From contig SXQV01000065.1 of NCBI GenBank assembly GCA_005792805.1, forward strand, positions 1-27,940: a stretch of 27,940 nucleotides of DNA, written 5' to 3'. Shown here in pieces: positions 1 to 8,371 of the stretch. The position numbers and the translations under genes were made by a program. Source of the DNA: Methylococcaceae bacterium (GTDB lineage Bacteria; Pseudomonadota; Gammaproteobacteria; Methylococcales; Methylococcaceae). Under the pieces are notes generated by a model. That model searched no databases and was not told the origin of the DNA. It worked only from the letters and a program-made list of their open reading frames with translations. Position 1 is the stretch's first letter. Each line of letters begins with the position of its first letter.

Positions 1-493
1 GCTGGTGCGGGTATTCGTTCAGATGACGGGCAGGATTCGGCAAACCAACCTGATCTAGCAGCTCCATGGCCCGCCCTCGCAACGCCGCCCCCTTGAGACC
101 GCGATGTAGCGCCAGAGTCTCGCCGATCTGCCGGCCTATGGTCAGCACCGGGTTTAGCGAGGTCCTGGGATCCTGGAAGACGATGCCGATCTTGCCGCCA
201 CGGATCGAACTCATAGCCCGTTCGGGCAGGGCAAACACATCGGTCTCGTTGAGGACAACGCGACCACTCTGCAGCTGCCCGTTCTGCGGCAGAAGACGCA
301 GCACCGACAGCGCGGTGACGGATTTACCGGAACCAGACTCGCCAACCAGGGCGAAACTCTCGCCCTTGGCAATCTCGAATGACACACCCGCGACCGCCGG
401 CACCCAGTCCTGACCTTGCCGAAACGCGACACGCAGATCTGTGACCGACAACGAGGGGGGTGGTTTTGAGCTTGATTCTGTCGTTGACACCAT
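1..493 (-). CDS. Peptide-type ABC transporter ATP-binding protein (3' end cut by window edge)
   Basis: This is the first 164 residues of the ATPase of an oligopeptide/dipeptide-type ABC importer, which hydrolyses ATP on the cytoplasmic face to drive uptake through the two permeases encoded just before it. The Walker A motif GESGSGKS lies at residues 51-58 and the Q-loop FQDPRTSLNP around residue 107. The reading frame stays open to the window edge and ends at YPHQ, the point where this family continues into the LSGGQ signature. The ATG at 491-493 follows the stop of the preceding permease by 5 bp, so it is the fourth gene of a minus-strand operon. The family is secure. The substrate is not shown; peptides are likely. 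Whether it is a single (OppD-like) or double (YejF-like) ATPase cannot be seen. Confidence 0.93.
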   Translation of the reverse strand, partial: MVSTTESSSKPPPSLSVTDLRVAFRQGQDWVPAVAGVSFEIAKGESFALVGESGSGKSVTALSVLRLLPQNGQLQSGRVVLNETDVFALPERAMSSIRGGKIGIVFQDPRTSLNPVLTIGRQIGETLALHRGLKGAALRGRAMELLDQVGLPNPARHLNEYPHQ

Positions 494-498
494 AGGCT

Positions 499-1896
499 TT
501 ATTCCGGGCACCGGGGATCGAATGCGTCGCGCACGGCGTCGGCGAACAGATTGGCCGGGAGGACCAGCGCAAACATGAACACGAATGCCGAGGCCAGCGA
601 CCACCACACCACCGGTTCCCGGGCCATTTCCAGGCGGGCACCGTTGATCATATTCCCCCAAGATTCCGTGCTGGGATCAACACCGATATTGACGTAGGAC
701 AGCACCGCCTCGGCCAGCACCAGCGAACTAAAATCCAGCGCCACCGAGATCAGCACCAGGTGAAACAGATTGGGCAGGATGTGGCGGAGCAAAATCATGC
801 CCTGACTGACGCCAAGCACCCGCGCCGCTTGCACATATTCCAGCTCACGCAGCTTCAGGGTCTCGGCACGGAGCAGCCGACAGAGCCCCGTCCAGGATGT
901 CATACCCAGGATCAGGCACAAGGCCAGCAGCCGAAAATCAGCCCGGGTCGCCAGACTGGCGAATTCCGCCTCATGCCTCGCCATGTGGGACTGCATTACC
1001 AGCATGGCAGCGGCAATCAGCAGCACACCGGGGACTGAATTGAGTGTGGTGTAGAGATACTGGATGACATCATCGACCCAGCCACGGTAATAGCCGGCCA
1101 GGATACCCAGCGTCAGCGCCAGAGGCAGCGTGGCGACAGTGGTTAGCGTCCCGATCAAGACCCCGGTACGGATACTCTTGAGACTCTGATAGAAAACATC
1201 TTCACCGACCTTACCCGTACCGAGGACATGATATTCATGGCTCAGCTCGCTCACCACGCCAGCAATCAGGCTAATCATCAGCAGCGTCAGCGCAATAGCG
1301 CGCCAAGGCAACTCGGTCTCGCCCCGCCAGGCCAATCGCACAAAACCGATCATATTGGACCGGCGGCGACTGGCAAGCACCAGAATCATCAGGCCCACCA
1401 CCAGCGCCCAACCCGCAAACCCGATTAACAAGCCAGATACAGCCCGCCGACTCAGATCACCCGCATGATCGTGTTCTGGATTCGCGAGATGGCGGCCTCC
1501 AAATTCCAGCCTGGGGTAGCTCCAGACTTCCCGGCCATCGGGTTGACGGGTCATCTCACGGGCGTGAGCCACCACTGCCAGTGGCGCGGAATAGGTTCTC
1601 TCCTGTCCATCGCGAATGCCGCCCAATCCAAAGTCCAGCAGAGTGACCGGCTCGCCGATCGGGGCTGAGCTCGAATTGACGTGACCATTCGGGCTGACCG
1701 GAATCCGGATGGAATCCAGTACCGCAATCAGCAGATAGGCCAACAGGATCACCAGTGAAATCATGGCACTGCGGCTGCGCATCACAGCGCGCCAAGGGCG
1801 GCGCAAGTGCTCCTGGCGAACCGTATAAAACACCAGGACCACGAGACCCAGCAGCATCGAAAGAAACAGGATGTCGGTCGGCAACAGGACGGGCAT
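499..1896 (-). CDS. ABC transporter permease, OppC/DppC/YejE type, long form
   Basis: This inner-membrane permease is half of the channel of a peptide-type ABC importer. A hydrophobic segment at residues 7-25 and another near 45-60 come first. A long hydrophilic, probably periplasmic stretch follows (about 65-145), then further membrane segments. The binding-protein-dependent transport domain begins near residue 240 (GTLTTVATLPLALTLGILAG). The EAA loop that contacts the ATPase is at EYVQAARVLGVSQGMILLRH. At 465 residues it is clearly longer than the usual 300-340 of OppC/YejE proteins, and the extra length is N-terminal. It starts 3 bp after the partner permease and ends 5 bp before the ATPase, as expected of one operon. 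The family call is firm; the substrate is inferred. Confidence 0.92.
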   Translation of the reverse strand: MPVLLPTDILFLSMLLGLVVLVFYTVRQEHLRRPWRAVMRSRSAMISLVILLAYLLIAVLDSIRIPVSPNGHVNSSSAPIGEPVTLLDFGLGGIRDGQERTYSAPLAVVAHAREMTRQPDGREVWSYPRLEFGGRHLANPEHDHAGDLSRRAVSGLLIGFAGWALVVGLMILVLASRRRSNMIGFVRLAWRGETELPWRAIALTLLMISLIAGVVSELSHEYHVLGTGKVGEDVFYQSLKSIRTGVLIGTLTTVATLPLALTLGILAGYYRGWVDDVIQYLYTTLNSVPGVLLIAAAMLVMQSHMARHEAEFASLATRADFRLLALCLILGMTSWTGLCRLLRAETLKLRELEYVQAARVLGVSQGMILLRHILPNLFHLVLISVALDFSSLVLAEAVLSYVNIGVDPSTESWGNMINGARLEMAREPVVWWSLASAFVFMFALVLPANLFADAVRDAFDPRCPE

Positions 1897-1899
1897 GAT

Positions 1900-2877
1900 T
1901 CAGTTCAGCTTCACGCGAGGATCGGCAAGCGTGTAGGAAATGTCGGTCAGCAGCAGCCCGACGATGTACAGTACCGAACCCAAAAACACCATTGAGCGGA
2001 CAATGGCGAAATCCTGTTGATTGATTGCGTCGATGGTGTAACTGCCCAGTCCCGGAATGGCAAAGAACGATTCGGTGATCAGGCTGCCCGTGAACAACAG
2101 CGGCAACACCACAACCACGCCGGTGAGAATGGGGATCATGGCGTTTTTCAACACATGGGAAAACAACACTCGGGCCTCGGACAAACCCTTGGCACGCGCC
2201 GTGCGCACGTAATCTTTTTCAACTTCCTCCAGAAACAGTGTGCGGTACCAGCGCACCCCGGAACCCAGGCCGGCGACGGTACCAATCACCACCGGCAGAA
2301 TCGTGAAACGCACGGCATTCCAGCCACCGTCATAGCCTGATATGGGCGTCAATTGCAGCAGCTTGCCAATCACGAACTGCCCCCCGATGATGTAAAACAG
2401 CGTGGAAATTGACATCAACGCCACGCATAAAGCGACGCCCCAGAATTCCAGATACGTCAGACGAAAAAAAACCAGCAGCAAGGCCAGGCCGATATGAACC
2501 GCCAACCCAACCAGAAGCGAGGGAATCGCAATGGCGAGAGAGGGCCACATCCGTTGGCCAATATCGGCGCCAATATCCCGTCCCGCATCGGATCGGCCAA
2601 AGCGGAACAGAAAGAGGCCTAAAGACTTTTGGTAAAAGATGGTCTGGGTAAGCCGATCAGCCCCCTCTCCCTTGGCATTCCAAAAGAGCGGCTGATCGTA
2701 GCCGCGCTCATGCCTCCATTTATCGATGGCCTCTGCTGTTACGTGCTTTTGCCCCAGTTGCATACGTGCCATGTCTTCGGGTGTGTTGACAACGAAAAAC
2801 AGCACGAAGGTAAGCAAATTGATGCCGATCAACAAAGGCAGCGCATAGAGCAGCCGGCGAACAACGTAGTCGATCAT
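1900..2877 (-). CDS. ABC transporter permease, OppB/DppB/YejB type
   Basis: This is the other inner-membrane permease of the importer. The protein opens with MIDYVVRRLLYALPLLIGIN, the typical start of OppB/DppB proteins, which is why I place the start at 2877 rather than at an upstream in-frame codon. The resulting 325 residues fit the family. The EAA loop reads DYVRTARAKGLSEARVLFSH and is followed by membrane segments and the ending DPRVKLN. Its ATG overlaps the stop of the binding-protein gene as ATGA, a classic translational-coupling arrangement, and the next permease starts 3 bp after its stop. The two permeases carry different family signatures (B-type and C-type) and should form a heterodimer. 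Confidence in family and start is high. Confidence 0.93.
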   Translation of the reverse strand: MIDYVVRRLLYALPLLIGINLLTFVLFFVVNTPEDMARMQLGQKHVTAEAIDKWRHERGYDQPLFWNAKGEGADRLTQTIFYQKSLGLFLFRFGRSDAGRDIGADIGQRMWPSLAIAIPSLLVGLAVHIGLALLLVFFRLTYLEFWGVALCVALMSISTLFYIIGGQFVIGKLLQLTPISGYDGGWNAVRFTILPVVIGTVAGLGSGVRWYRTLFLEEVEKDYVRTARAKGLSEARVLFSHVLKNAMIPILTGVVVVLPLLFTGSLITESFFAIPGLGSYTIDAINQQDFAIVRSMVFLGSVLYIVGLLLTDISYTLADPRVKLN

Positions 2878-5039
2878 AGGGCGGCCGCAGTTTGCCGGCG
2901 GCGATAAAACAGCCAGGCCGGGGTAATCAAGACGATCAATGCGACAACCACCAGCCCCAGCGGCCAGTAGATTGGCTGATTCCATTGCAGCCGCCGGGCA
3001 GCCCGAAGCGGTCCATCCATTCGAAGATATTTAAGTCCGTTGTTCGCCATCAGATTAGGTTTGAAATTCCTGTACCACTCGTGCCGCAAACTGAAGGTTT
3101 TCGGATGAACACCAAAGACCCAGGGCGCATCATGCCTAAGAATTTCCTGCATCTGCCGAATCAGTGCCAGCCGCTCAGAACCATCCGCCTGATTCCGCAT
3201 CATTCTGAACAACCGGTCGAACTCCGGGTTCCGGTAGTTGGCAGCATTCTCCCCTCCTGTGCCAACCTTGGCATTCTCACCGAACAACAGGAAAAAGAAA
3301 TTTTCGGGATCCGGGTAATCCGCATTCCAACCCCAACGGAACAGCTGGGCATTGCCGTTGGCCATTTTTTGCTGGAATTGGTTGTAATCCGTCGTTCGTA
3401 AGACGAGCTGTACGCCGAGCTTGACCAGTTGCTTGCGGTACCAGTTCAGCATGGGTTTATCGTCAACCCCTGAAGACGTGGTATCGAGAAACAGCACCAG
3501 CGGTTTTCCGGTCGCGCTGTCGACGCCCTCCGGGAAGCCCGCCTCAAGCATCAGCTTTTTCGCTTCGGCAATCTTCTTGCGGTGCGCTTCACCGTTCACC
3601 CAGTCGTAGACCTGACGGTTGATGCCGTTCGCCCCGGACTCGAATCCAAATAGGCCGGGCGGCAACACCCCCTGCGCCGCAACTCCTCGTCCGTTCATGA
3701 AGATCGCAATGAACTCCTCTTCATCAATCGCGATGCTGATGGCTCGACGCAACTTTGACTTGGCCTCAGTTAATCCACCCACTACCGGATCCATCATATT
3801 GAACCCGAGGTAGTGAATTGAAGCGCCAACGACGGTTTGCAGCTGAATGCCACGCGCCTTCATCTCCGGTGTCAGCTCGGCATTACCCACCCCGCTGAAC
3901 TGGACAGCCTGATCGAAATTATCGGAAGCCAATCCAGAAGCATCGTAATAGCCCTGTAGAAACTTGCTCCAGTAGGGGATGGTCTCCTTTTCCAAGATGA
4001 ATATCACCCGATCAATCAACGGCAAACGCTGGGCGGCATCGGCCAGCAGGCCTTCTGGCGCATCCATGGGCTCGCCCACCGTCGGGTAACGCTCTTCATG
4101 GAAGTGCGGATTGCGTTCAAGCACCATGCGGCGGTTAGGATTATTTTCTGCCAACTGGTAGGGACCAGAACCCACCGGATACCAGTCAAGACTGATATTT
4201 CGCTCGGCCAGTCCCGGCTGCGAGTAAAAAGCGTCAGCCTCCCAGGGCATCGGCGCGAAAAACGGCATGGCCAGCCAGAAGCGAAACTGTGGATATTTGC
4301 CATGAAGACGAATCCGGAAATGATGATCGTCCACCACCTCGACACCTTCGAGCGGATAGTCACGAAGATCGAACCAGCCGGCATTGGCCGCGCGTTGGTC
4401 AAAGTCTTGAGCCAGCCGGTCGCCCAGTGCTCGCAGGCCGACGATATATCCCCCCATCAACTCGGCAATCGGCGAGTGAATTTGCGGATGAACCAGTCGC
4501 TTGATCTGATACAAATAGTCAGTCGCGGTGACGGGGCGGGCGGCTGTCGTTTCAAAATCGGCCAAAGCATGAATGGAACCAAGCTCTTCGGACGGCAATG
4601 AATGATAGCGGTAGTGGCCCGTGGAATCCTGAACAAAGGCTGGGTGGGCTTGATAATGCAGGTCGGAACGAAGCCGGATGTCATAGACACTGAAGGCGAT
4701 CAGCTCATCGGGGGCATTTTCGGACAGAGGTTGTCCCGCCGCATCCAGATAGCTCAACTCGGGCAATTTGAGGGCCGCGAGTGGCTCCAGTTGATATGGG
4801 CGCTTCAGGTAAGCGTACTGGAGAGGTGGCTCGTAAACCTGAGCAATGATTTCGTACTCGTTAGCACTATAGGCCCGAGCCGGATCGAGATGCTTAGGGC
4901 GCTCCTCGAAAGAGGTATACAGGGTATTGTCCCTGGCTTCGGCGGCGGGGTAGGGGTTGTTGGGCGGGCTTCCGCACCCCACCATACCCAGCAGCAAGAC
5001 CATCCCGTAGAAGGCCTTTTTCCTGAACGGGATGCTCAC
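2874..5039 (-). CDS. Peptide ABC transporter substrate-binding lipoprotein (SBP_bac_5 family) with C-terminal membrane anchor
   Basis: This is an extracytoplasmic solute-binding protein of the DppA/OppA class that hands substrate to the two permeases downstream. From a GTG at 5039 the N terminus is VSIPFRKKAFYGMVLLLGMV followed by GC, a lipoprotein signal with the lipidated cysteine at about residue 22. The start is chosen for this signal. The frame stays open upstream to a TTG at 5159, but that extension does not look like protein. Family features include LDPARAYSANEYEIIAQVYE near the N terminus, YPVGSGPYQL mid-protein and RWGWNADYPDPENFFFLLFG later. The last 30 or so residues form a hydrophobic helix followed by YRRRQ, a second membrane anchor that ordinary binding proteins lack. 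The stop overlaps the permease start. Length is 721 residues, against about 530-600 for common members. Confidence 0.9.
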   Translation of the reverse strand: MSIPFRKKAFYGMVLLLGMVGCGSPPNNPYPAAEARDNTLYTSFEERPKHLDPARAYSANEYEIIAQVYEPPLQYAYLKRPYQLEPLAALKLPELSYLDAAGQPLSENAPDELIAFSVYDIRLRSDLHYQAHPAFVQDSTGHYRYHSLPSEELGSIHALADFETTAARPVTATDYLYQIKRLVHPQIHSPIAELMGGYIVGLRALGDRLAQDFDQRAANAGWFDLRDYPLEGVEVVDDHHFRIRLHGKYPQFRFWLAMPFFAPMPWEADAFYSQPGLAERNISLDWYPVGSGPYQLAENNPNRRMVLERNPHFHEERYPTVGEPMDAPEGLLADAAQRLPLIDRVIFILEKETIPYWSKFLQGYYDASGLASDNFDQAVQFSGVGNAELTPEMKARGIQLQTVVGASIHYLGFNMMDPVVGGLTEAKSKLRRAISIAIDEEEFIAIFMNGRGVAAQGVLPPGLFGFESGANGINRQVYDWVNGEAHRKKIAEAKKLMLEAGFPEGVDSATGKPLVLFLDTTSSGVDDKPMLNWYRKQLVKLGVQLVLRTTDYNQFQQKMANGNAQLFRWGWNADYPDPENFFFLLFGENAKVGTGGENAANYRNPEFDRLFRMMRNQADGSERLALIRQMQEILRHDAPWVFGVHPKTFSLRHEWYRNFKPNLMANNGLKYLRMDGPLRAARRLQWNQPIYWPLGLVVVALIVLITPAWLFYRRRQTAAAL

Positions 5040-5202
5040 CCTTGAGAGTAATAATGCCACCCCGGCACCCCCCGAAATAGAAACCGCCACGGCCCCGTGG
5101 CCCAAGGCATGATTATATCCAGATTCGCAAAAAACTCCGATCACGGCTCCAAACTTCAACCCATACCCAACTAATGTGACCCGCTGTGCTTCACGCTTCT
5201 TG

Positions 5203-5208
5203 TATAAT
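5203..5208 (+). promoter_or_regulatory. Probable -10 element upstream of skp
   Basis: A consensus TATAAT directly preceded by TG lies about 90 bp before the skp start. No convincing -35 box is found 16-18 bp upstream, so it would rely on the TG or on an activator. It is the only good promoter-like element I see between the divergent importer operon and skp. Confidence 0.45.
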
Positions 5209-5295
5209 CCTTTCTGGCTTTGTTGAAATTACGTTGATCACGTGTATCACAGAGCGGTGAACCTCCAATGAAACAACCTTTCCGGATCTAACTAC

Positions 5296-5802
5296 ATGTC
5301 AAAAAAAATTCTTGTTGCATTCTGCGGTCTCTTGCTGAGTAGCGGTCTTACCGCCGCCGAACTGAAGGTGGGCGTCGTGGATCTGCGCAAGCTGGTCGAT
5401 CAGTCCTCACAGAGCCAAAAGTCTCAGGCTGAACTGAAGAAAGAATTTCAACCACGCGAGACGAAACTGGTCAATGAGCAGAAAGAGCTGAAAAAACTTG
5501 AGGAAAAACTTGAGAAGGACATCGCCACGATGAGCGATGCTGACAAGCGGAAGACCGAAAAGGATCTGATTGACCGGGGTCGCGAATTCAAGCGTGCCAT
5601 GGATGAAATGCGCCAGGATTATCAGTTACGCGCCAATCAGGAAATGGCCAAGATTCAGAAAGTAGTCCAGGAAGCCATTCAAGGGGTGGCCAAAGAACAG
5701 AATTTTGACCTCATTCTGGTCGATGGCGTCGCCTTCGCCAAAGACGGCCTCAACATTACCGATCAAGTCGAAAAAAAGCTGGGCGGCACCGGCAAGAAGT
5801 AA
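5296..5802 (+). CDS. skp: Periplasmic chaperone Skp/OmpH
   Basis: Skp is a trimeric periplasmic chaperone that holds unfolded outer-membrane proteins on their way to the Bam complex. The 168-residue protein has a signal peptide (residues 1-21, cut near GLTAA/ELK). The family opening KVGVVDLRKLVDQS follows, then a long lysine- and glutamate-rich coiled coil (about residues 40-125) that forms the tentacle arms, and then the C-terminal body strand FDLILVDGVAFAKDGLNIT. Length matches the family (about 160). The ATG at 5296 has only a weak GGA-type ribosome site. It heads a run with fabZ and lpxA, the conserved envelope cluster of Proteobacteria, but lpxD, the usual next gene, is absent: 61 bp separate skp from fabZ. 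Confidence 0.94.
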   Translation: MSKKILVAFCGLLLSSGLTAAELKVGVVDLRKLVDQSSQSQKSQAELKKEFQPRETKLVNEQKELKKLEEKLEKDIATMSDADKRKTEKDLIDRGREFKRAMDEMRQDYQLRANQEMAKIQKVVQEAIQGVAKEQNFDLILVDGVAFAKDGLNITDQVEKKLGGTGKK

Positions 5803-5863
5803 GCTCTCTTCATTAGAGCACCTATCTACTTTCGCGAATCCACACAACCCATAGGCTATTTTT

Positions 5864-6295
5864 TTGGATATCCAAGAAATCAAGGAATATCTCCCTCACC
5901 GATACCCCTTCCTGCTTATCGACAGGGTGCTTGAGGTTGAGCCCGGCAAGCGGTTGCTCGCCCTCAAGAACGTCACCTACAACGAACCTTTCTTCACCGG
6001 CCACTTTCCTGCCGTTCCTATCATGCCGGGTGTACTGATCATTGAGGCCCTTGCACAGGCCACTGGCTTGCTGGCGGGGCGCTCGGTGGAGGGCTTGATG
6101 GGCAAGGGCCGAACGTATTACCTGGTAGGGCTCGACAAAGTCCGTTTCAAGCGTCCTGTGGTACCCGGTGACCAGCTGAAGCTGGAGGCTTGCTACCTTC
6201 GGCATAAACGGAACATCTGGGCATTCGAGTGTCGCGCCGAAGTGGACGGCGAGTTTGTGGCCAGCGCCGAGATCATGTGCGCTGCGGCGGAGTAG
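5864..6295 (+). CDS. fabZ: (3R)-hydroxyacyl-ACP dehydratase FabZ
   Basis: FabZ removes water from 3-hydroxyacyl-ACP in each round of type II fatty-acid synthesis and competes with lipid A synthesis for hydroxyacyl chains, which is why it is usually linked to lpxA. The sequence has LPHRYPFLLIDRVLE near the N terminus, the catalytic histidine in GHFPAVPIMPG (His47) and the catalytic glutamate in IEALAQATG (Glu61), 14 residues apart as in the E. coli enzyme. Length (143) is normal. The start must be the TTG at 5864: an in-frame TAG lies at 5852-5854 and no ATG or GTG intervenes. An AGG about 10 bp upstream may serve as ribosome site. lpxA starts 5 bp after its stop. Confidence 0.95.
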   Translation: MDIQEIKEYLPHRYPFLLIDRVLEVEPGKRLLALKNVTYNEPFFTGHFPAVPIMPGVLIIEALAQATGLLAGRSVEGLMGKGRTYYLVGLDKVRFKRPVVPGDQLKLEACYLRHKRNIWAFECRAEVDGEFVASAEIMCAAAE

Positions 6296-6300
6296 AACAT

Positions 6301-7071
6301 TTGATCCACCCTTCCGCGATCATTGATCCGAGCGCCATCCTTGCAGAGGACGTTGGTGTTGGCCCGTTTTCCATCATTGGACCCGACGTTGAAATTGGTC
6401 CTGGAACTACCGTTGGCCCACACGTCGTCATCAGGGGACCTAGTCGTATAGGCAGGGAAAACCGCATCTTCCAGTTTGCCTCGATTGGTGAAGACCCTCA
6501 GGACAAGAAGTATCGGGGGGAAGTCACCCGGCTTGAGATGGGCGACCGAAACGTGATTCGCGAGTATTGCACGATCCATCGCGGCACAGTTCAAGACCGT
6601 TCGCTGACTCGGATAGGCAATGACAATTTGCTCATGGCCTCCACCCACGTCGCACATGACTGTGTAATCGGAAACGGGATCATCATGGCCAATGGTGCCT
6701 CTCTGGCCGGGCATGTCAGCGTTGACGACCACGCCATACTGGGAGGATTCTCTCTGGTACACCAGTTCTGCCGGATTGGACGCCATAGCTTTTCCGGCAT
6801 GGGCAGCGTTATCAGCCGTGATATTCCCCCCTATGTCATGGTGGGAGGCAGCCCTACAAAACCCCGAGGCATCAACAATGTCGGCATGGAGCGCCGGGGC
6901 TATGACGCCGAGGCGGTTCTGCAAATCAAGCGAGCTTTCAAGGTCATCTACAAGTCGCGACTGAAGCTCGAAGAAGCGATCGAAAACCTGGCCATCATGG
7001 CCGAGCAATCACCGGAAATCCTGCCCCTGCTCGAATTCCTCCAGCAAAGTGGGCGCAGCATCATCCGCTGA
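6301..7071 (+). CDS. lpxA: UDP-N-acetylglucosamine acyltransferase LpxA
   Basis: LpxA carries out the first step of lipid A synthesis, moving a 3-hydroxyacyl chain from ACP to UDP-GlcNAc in the cytoplasm. The protein is a left-handed parallel beta helix built from hexapeptide repeats, visible as the recurring I-x-P/G-x4 pattern from residue 1. It contains HVAHDCVIGNG with the catalytic histidine (His119), and the family motifs GGFSLVHQFCRIG and YVMVGGSP. The start is the TTG at 6301, which gives the canonical (M)IHPSAIIDPSA opening and sits 8 bp after a GGAG overlapping the end of fabZ. The product is 256 residues, close to the usual 262. lpxB, normally next, is missing: rnhB follows at 7098. 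Confidence 0.95.
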   Translation: MIHPSAIIDPSAILAEDVGVGPFSIIGPDVEIGPGTTVGPHVVIRGPSRIGRENRIFQFASIGEDPQDKKYRGEVTRLEMGDRNVIREYCTIHRGTVQDRSLTRIGNDNLLMASTHVAHDCVIGNGIIMANGASLAGHVSVDDHAILGGFSLVHQFCRIGRHSFSGMGSVISRDIPPYVMVGGSPTKPRGINNVGMERRGYDAEAVLQIKRAFKVIYKSRLKLEEAIENLAIMAEQSPEILPLLEFLQQSGRSIIR

Positions 7072-7097
7072 ATTCTTGCTGCTGCTTGACAGAAAAC

Positions 7098-7706
7098 ATG
7101 AGCCCCCCCCAAGAACAGCGTATTGCCGGATTTGATGAAGCGGGTCGGGGATGTCTTGCCGGTGCCGTGATCGCGGCGGCCGTGATCCTGTCGGCAGAAG
7201 GCCCGCAGATTGAGGGCCTGACCGACTCCAAGAAGCTCTCCCCCAAAAAACGCGAGTATCTAGCACACCTCATCGAGGAGCGGGCTGTGGCATGGTCGAT
7301 CGGCCGGGCAGAGCCAAGAGAGATCGACCGCATCAACATCCTTCAAGCCTCTATGCTGGCGATGTATCGCGCATATAGCTCCTTAAGCCCCTCCCCCGAT
7401 CTTGCGCTGATTGATGGAAACCATTGCCCGGACCTCCCGTGCACCAGGCGCGCCATCATCGGCGGCGATCTGACGGAGCCGGCCATTTCTGCGGCCTCCA
7501 TCCTTGCCAAGGTATTCCGGGACCGTGAAATGACCATTGCCGAGGAACTTTTTCCCGGTTACGGTTTTGCCGTTCACAAAGGCTACCCCACGACACAGCA
7601 TCGCACCGCACTGGCTACGCTTGGCCCCAGCCCCCTGCATCGCTTATCCTTTGGCCCGGTCCGCCAATATGCGGGACAACACGGTCAACAAGTGACCTTC
7701 CCCTGA
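7098..7706 (+). CDS. rnhB: Ribonuclease HII
   Basis: RNase HII cleaves the RNA strand of RNA-DNA hybrids and removes single ribonucleotides left in DNA. The family active-site motif is IAGFDEAGRGCLAGAV near the N terminus. It is followed by LTDSKKLSPKKRE, by LIDGN with the next catalytic aspartate, and by ISAASILAKVFRDREM with the last acidic residue. GYGFAVHKGYPTTQH is the typical C-terminal block. I start at the ATG at 7098 (202 residues); an in-frame TTG at 7086 would add four residues. rnhB often closes the lpx cluster, and here it comes straight after lpxA. Its stop overlaps the next start by one base (TGATG). Confidence 0.94.
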   Translation: MSPPQEQRIAGFDEAGRGCLAGAVIAAAVILSAEGPQIEGLTDSKKLSPKKREYLAHLIEERAVAWSIGRAEPREIDRINILQASMLAMYRAYSSLSPSPDLALIDGNHCPDLPCTRRAIIGGDLTEPAISAASILAKVFRDREMTIAEELFPGYGFAVHKGYPTTQHRTALATLGPSPLHRLSFGPVRQYAGQHGQQVTFP

Positions 7707-8350
7707 TGATCCGCATTCTTTCCGTCAACCTCGGCAAGGCAGAGCAAATCCACCATCAGAACCGGCTGATCGAAACCGGTATTTTCAAATCTCCGGTCGA
7801 AGGCCCGGTTCGGGTGACAAAGGAAGGGCTGGTTGGCGATATACAGGTTGACCGCAAGAACCATGGTGGCCCTGACAAGGCGGTCTATGTCTACTCCCTG
7901 GAAAACCATCATTATTGGGCCACAGTGAGAGGTGAACCTACCTATAACCACGGCCACTTCGGCGAAAACCTCACGGTGACCGGCATGGAGGATCAGACCG
8001 TCCACCTTGGTGATACCTTCTCGATCGGGGAAACCGTCATGCAGGTTACCCAACCACGGGTACCCTGCTTCAAACTGGGTCTCAAATTCAGCGACCCCGG
8101 GTTTGTCGGCGAATTTCTTACGTCGGGGCGCACCGGATTTTATCTTCGGGTCATCGAAGAGGGCATTATCTGCCGCAACGACGTCATTGCCCCACTAAGC
8201 AAACATGCTCGGGCCATCACCATCCAGGACGCTATGCAAGCGCTGATCAAACACCCGGATCAACGCGCTCGGATAGAGAAAGTACTGGCCGTGGATGCCC
8301 TTTCGTCGGCCTGGCGGGATGACCTCAGCCGCCGGATGAATTCCCATTAA
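7706..8350 (+). CDS. MOSC-domain protein, YiiM-like
   Basis: MOSC domains bind the molybdenum cofactor or related sulfur carriers. YiiM-type proteins are linked to reduction of N-hydroxylated compounds, but the exact role here is unknown. The 214-residue protein has the family blocks GLVGDIQVDRKNHGGPDKAV, YSLENHHYW, HFGENLTVTGM and LGDTFSIG. The conserved cysteine is Cys121 in QPRVPCFKLG, the proposed cofactor ligand. The C-terminal part (about 165-214) is helical, as in YiiM. The ATG overlaps the rnhB stop by one base, so the two are probably translated from one message. The family is certain; the substrate is not. Confidence 0.88.
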   Translation: MIRILSVNLGKAEQIHHQNRLIETGIFKSPVEGPVRVTKEGLVGDIQVDRKNHGGPDKAVYVYSLENHHYWATVRGEPTYNHGHFGENLTVTGMEDQTVHLGDTFSIGETVMQVTQPRVPCFKLGLKFSDPGFVGEFLTSGRTGFYLRVIEEGIICRNDVIAPLSKHARAITIQDAMQALIKHPDQRARIEKVLAVDALSSAWRDDLSRRMNSH

Positions 8351-8371
8351 AACGATAACCTGGAGCACCGA

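Noticed and set aside
5235..5249. Near-palindrome TGAT-CACGTGT-ATCA before skp as an Fnr site
   Set aside because: The half-sites are 7 bp apart instead of the 4 bp of an Fnr site, and it lies after the likely transcription start.
5803..5819. Hairpin GCTCT/AGAGC after skp as a terminator
   Set aside because: The stem has five pairs and no U-run, and fabZ follows closely on the same strand.
6193..7008. 271-codon open frame on the minus strand over lpxA
   Set aside because: It lies wholly opposite lpxA, fabZ and their conserved residues, and has no family-like sequence; it is a product of GC-rich codon use.
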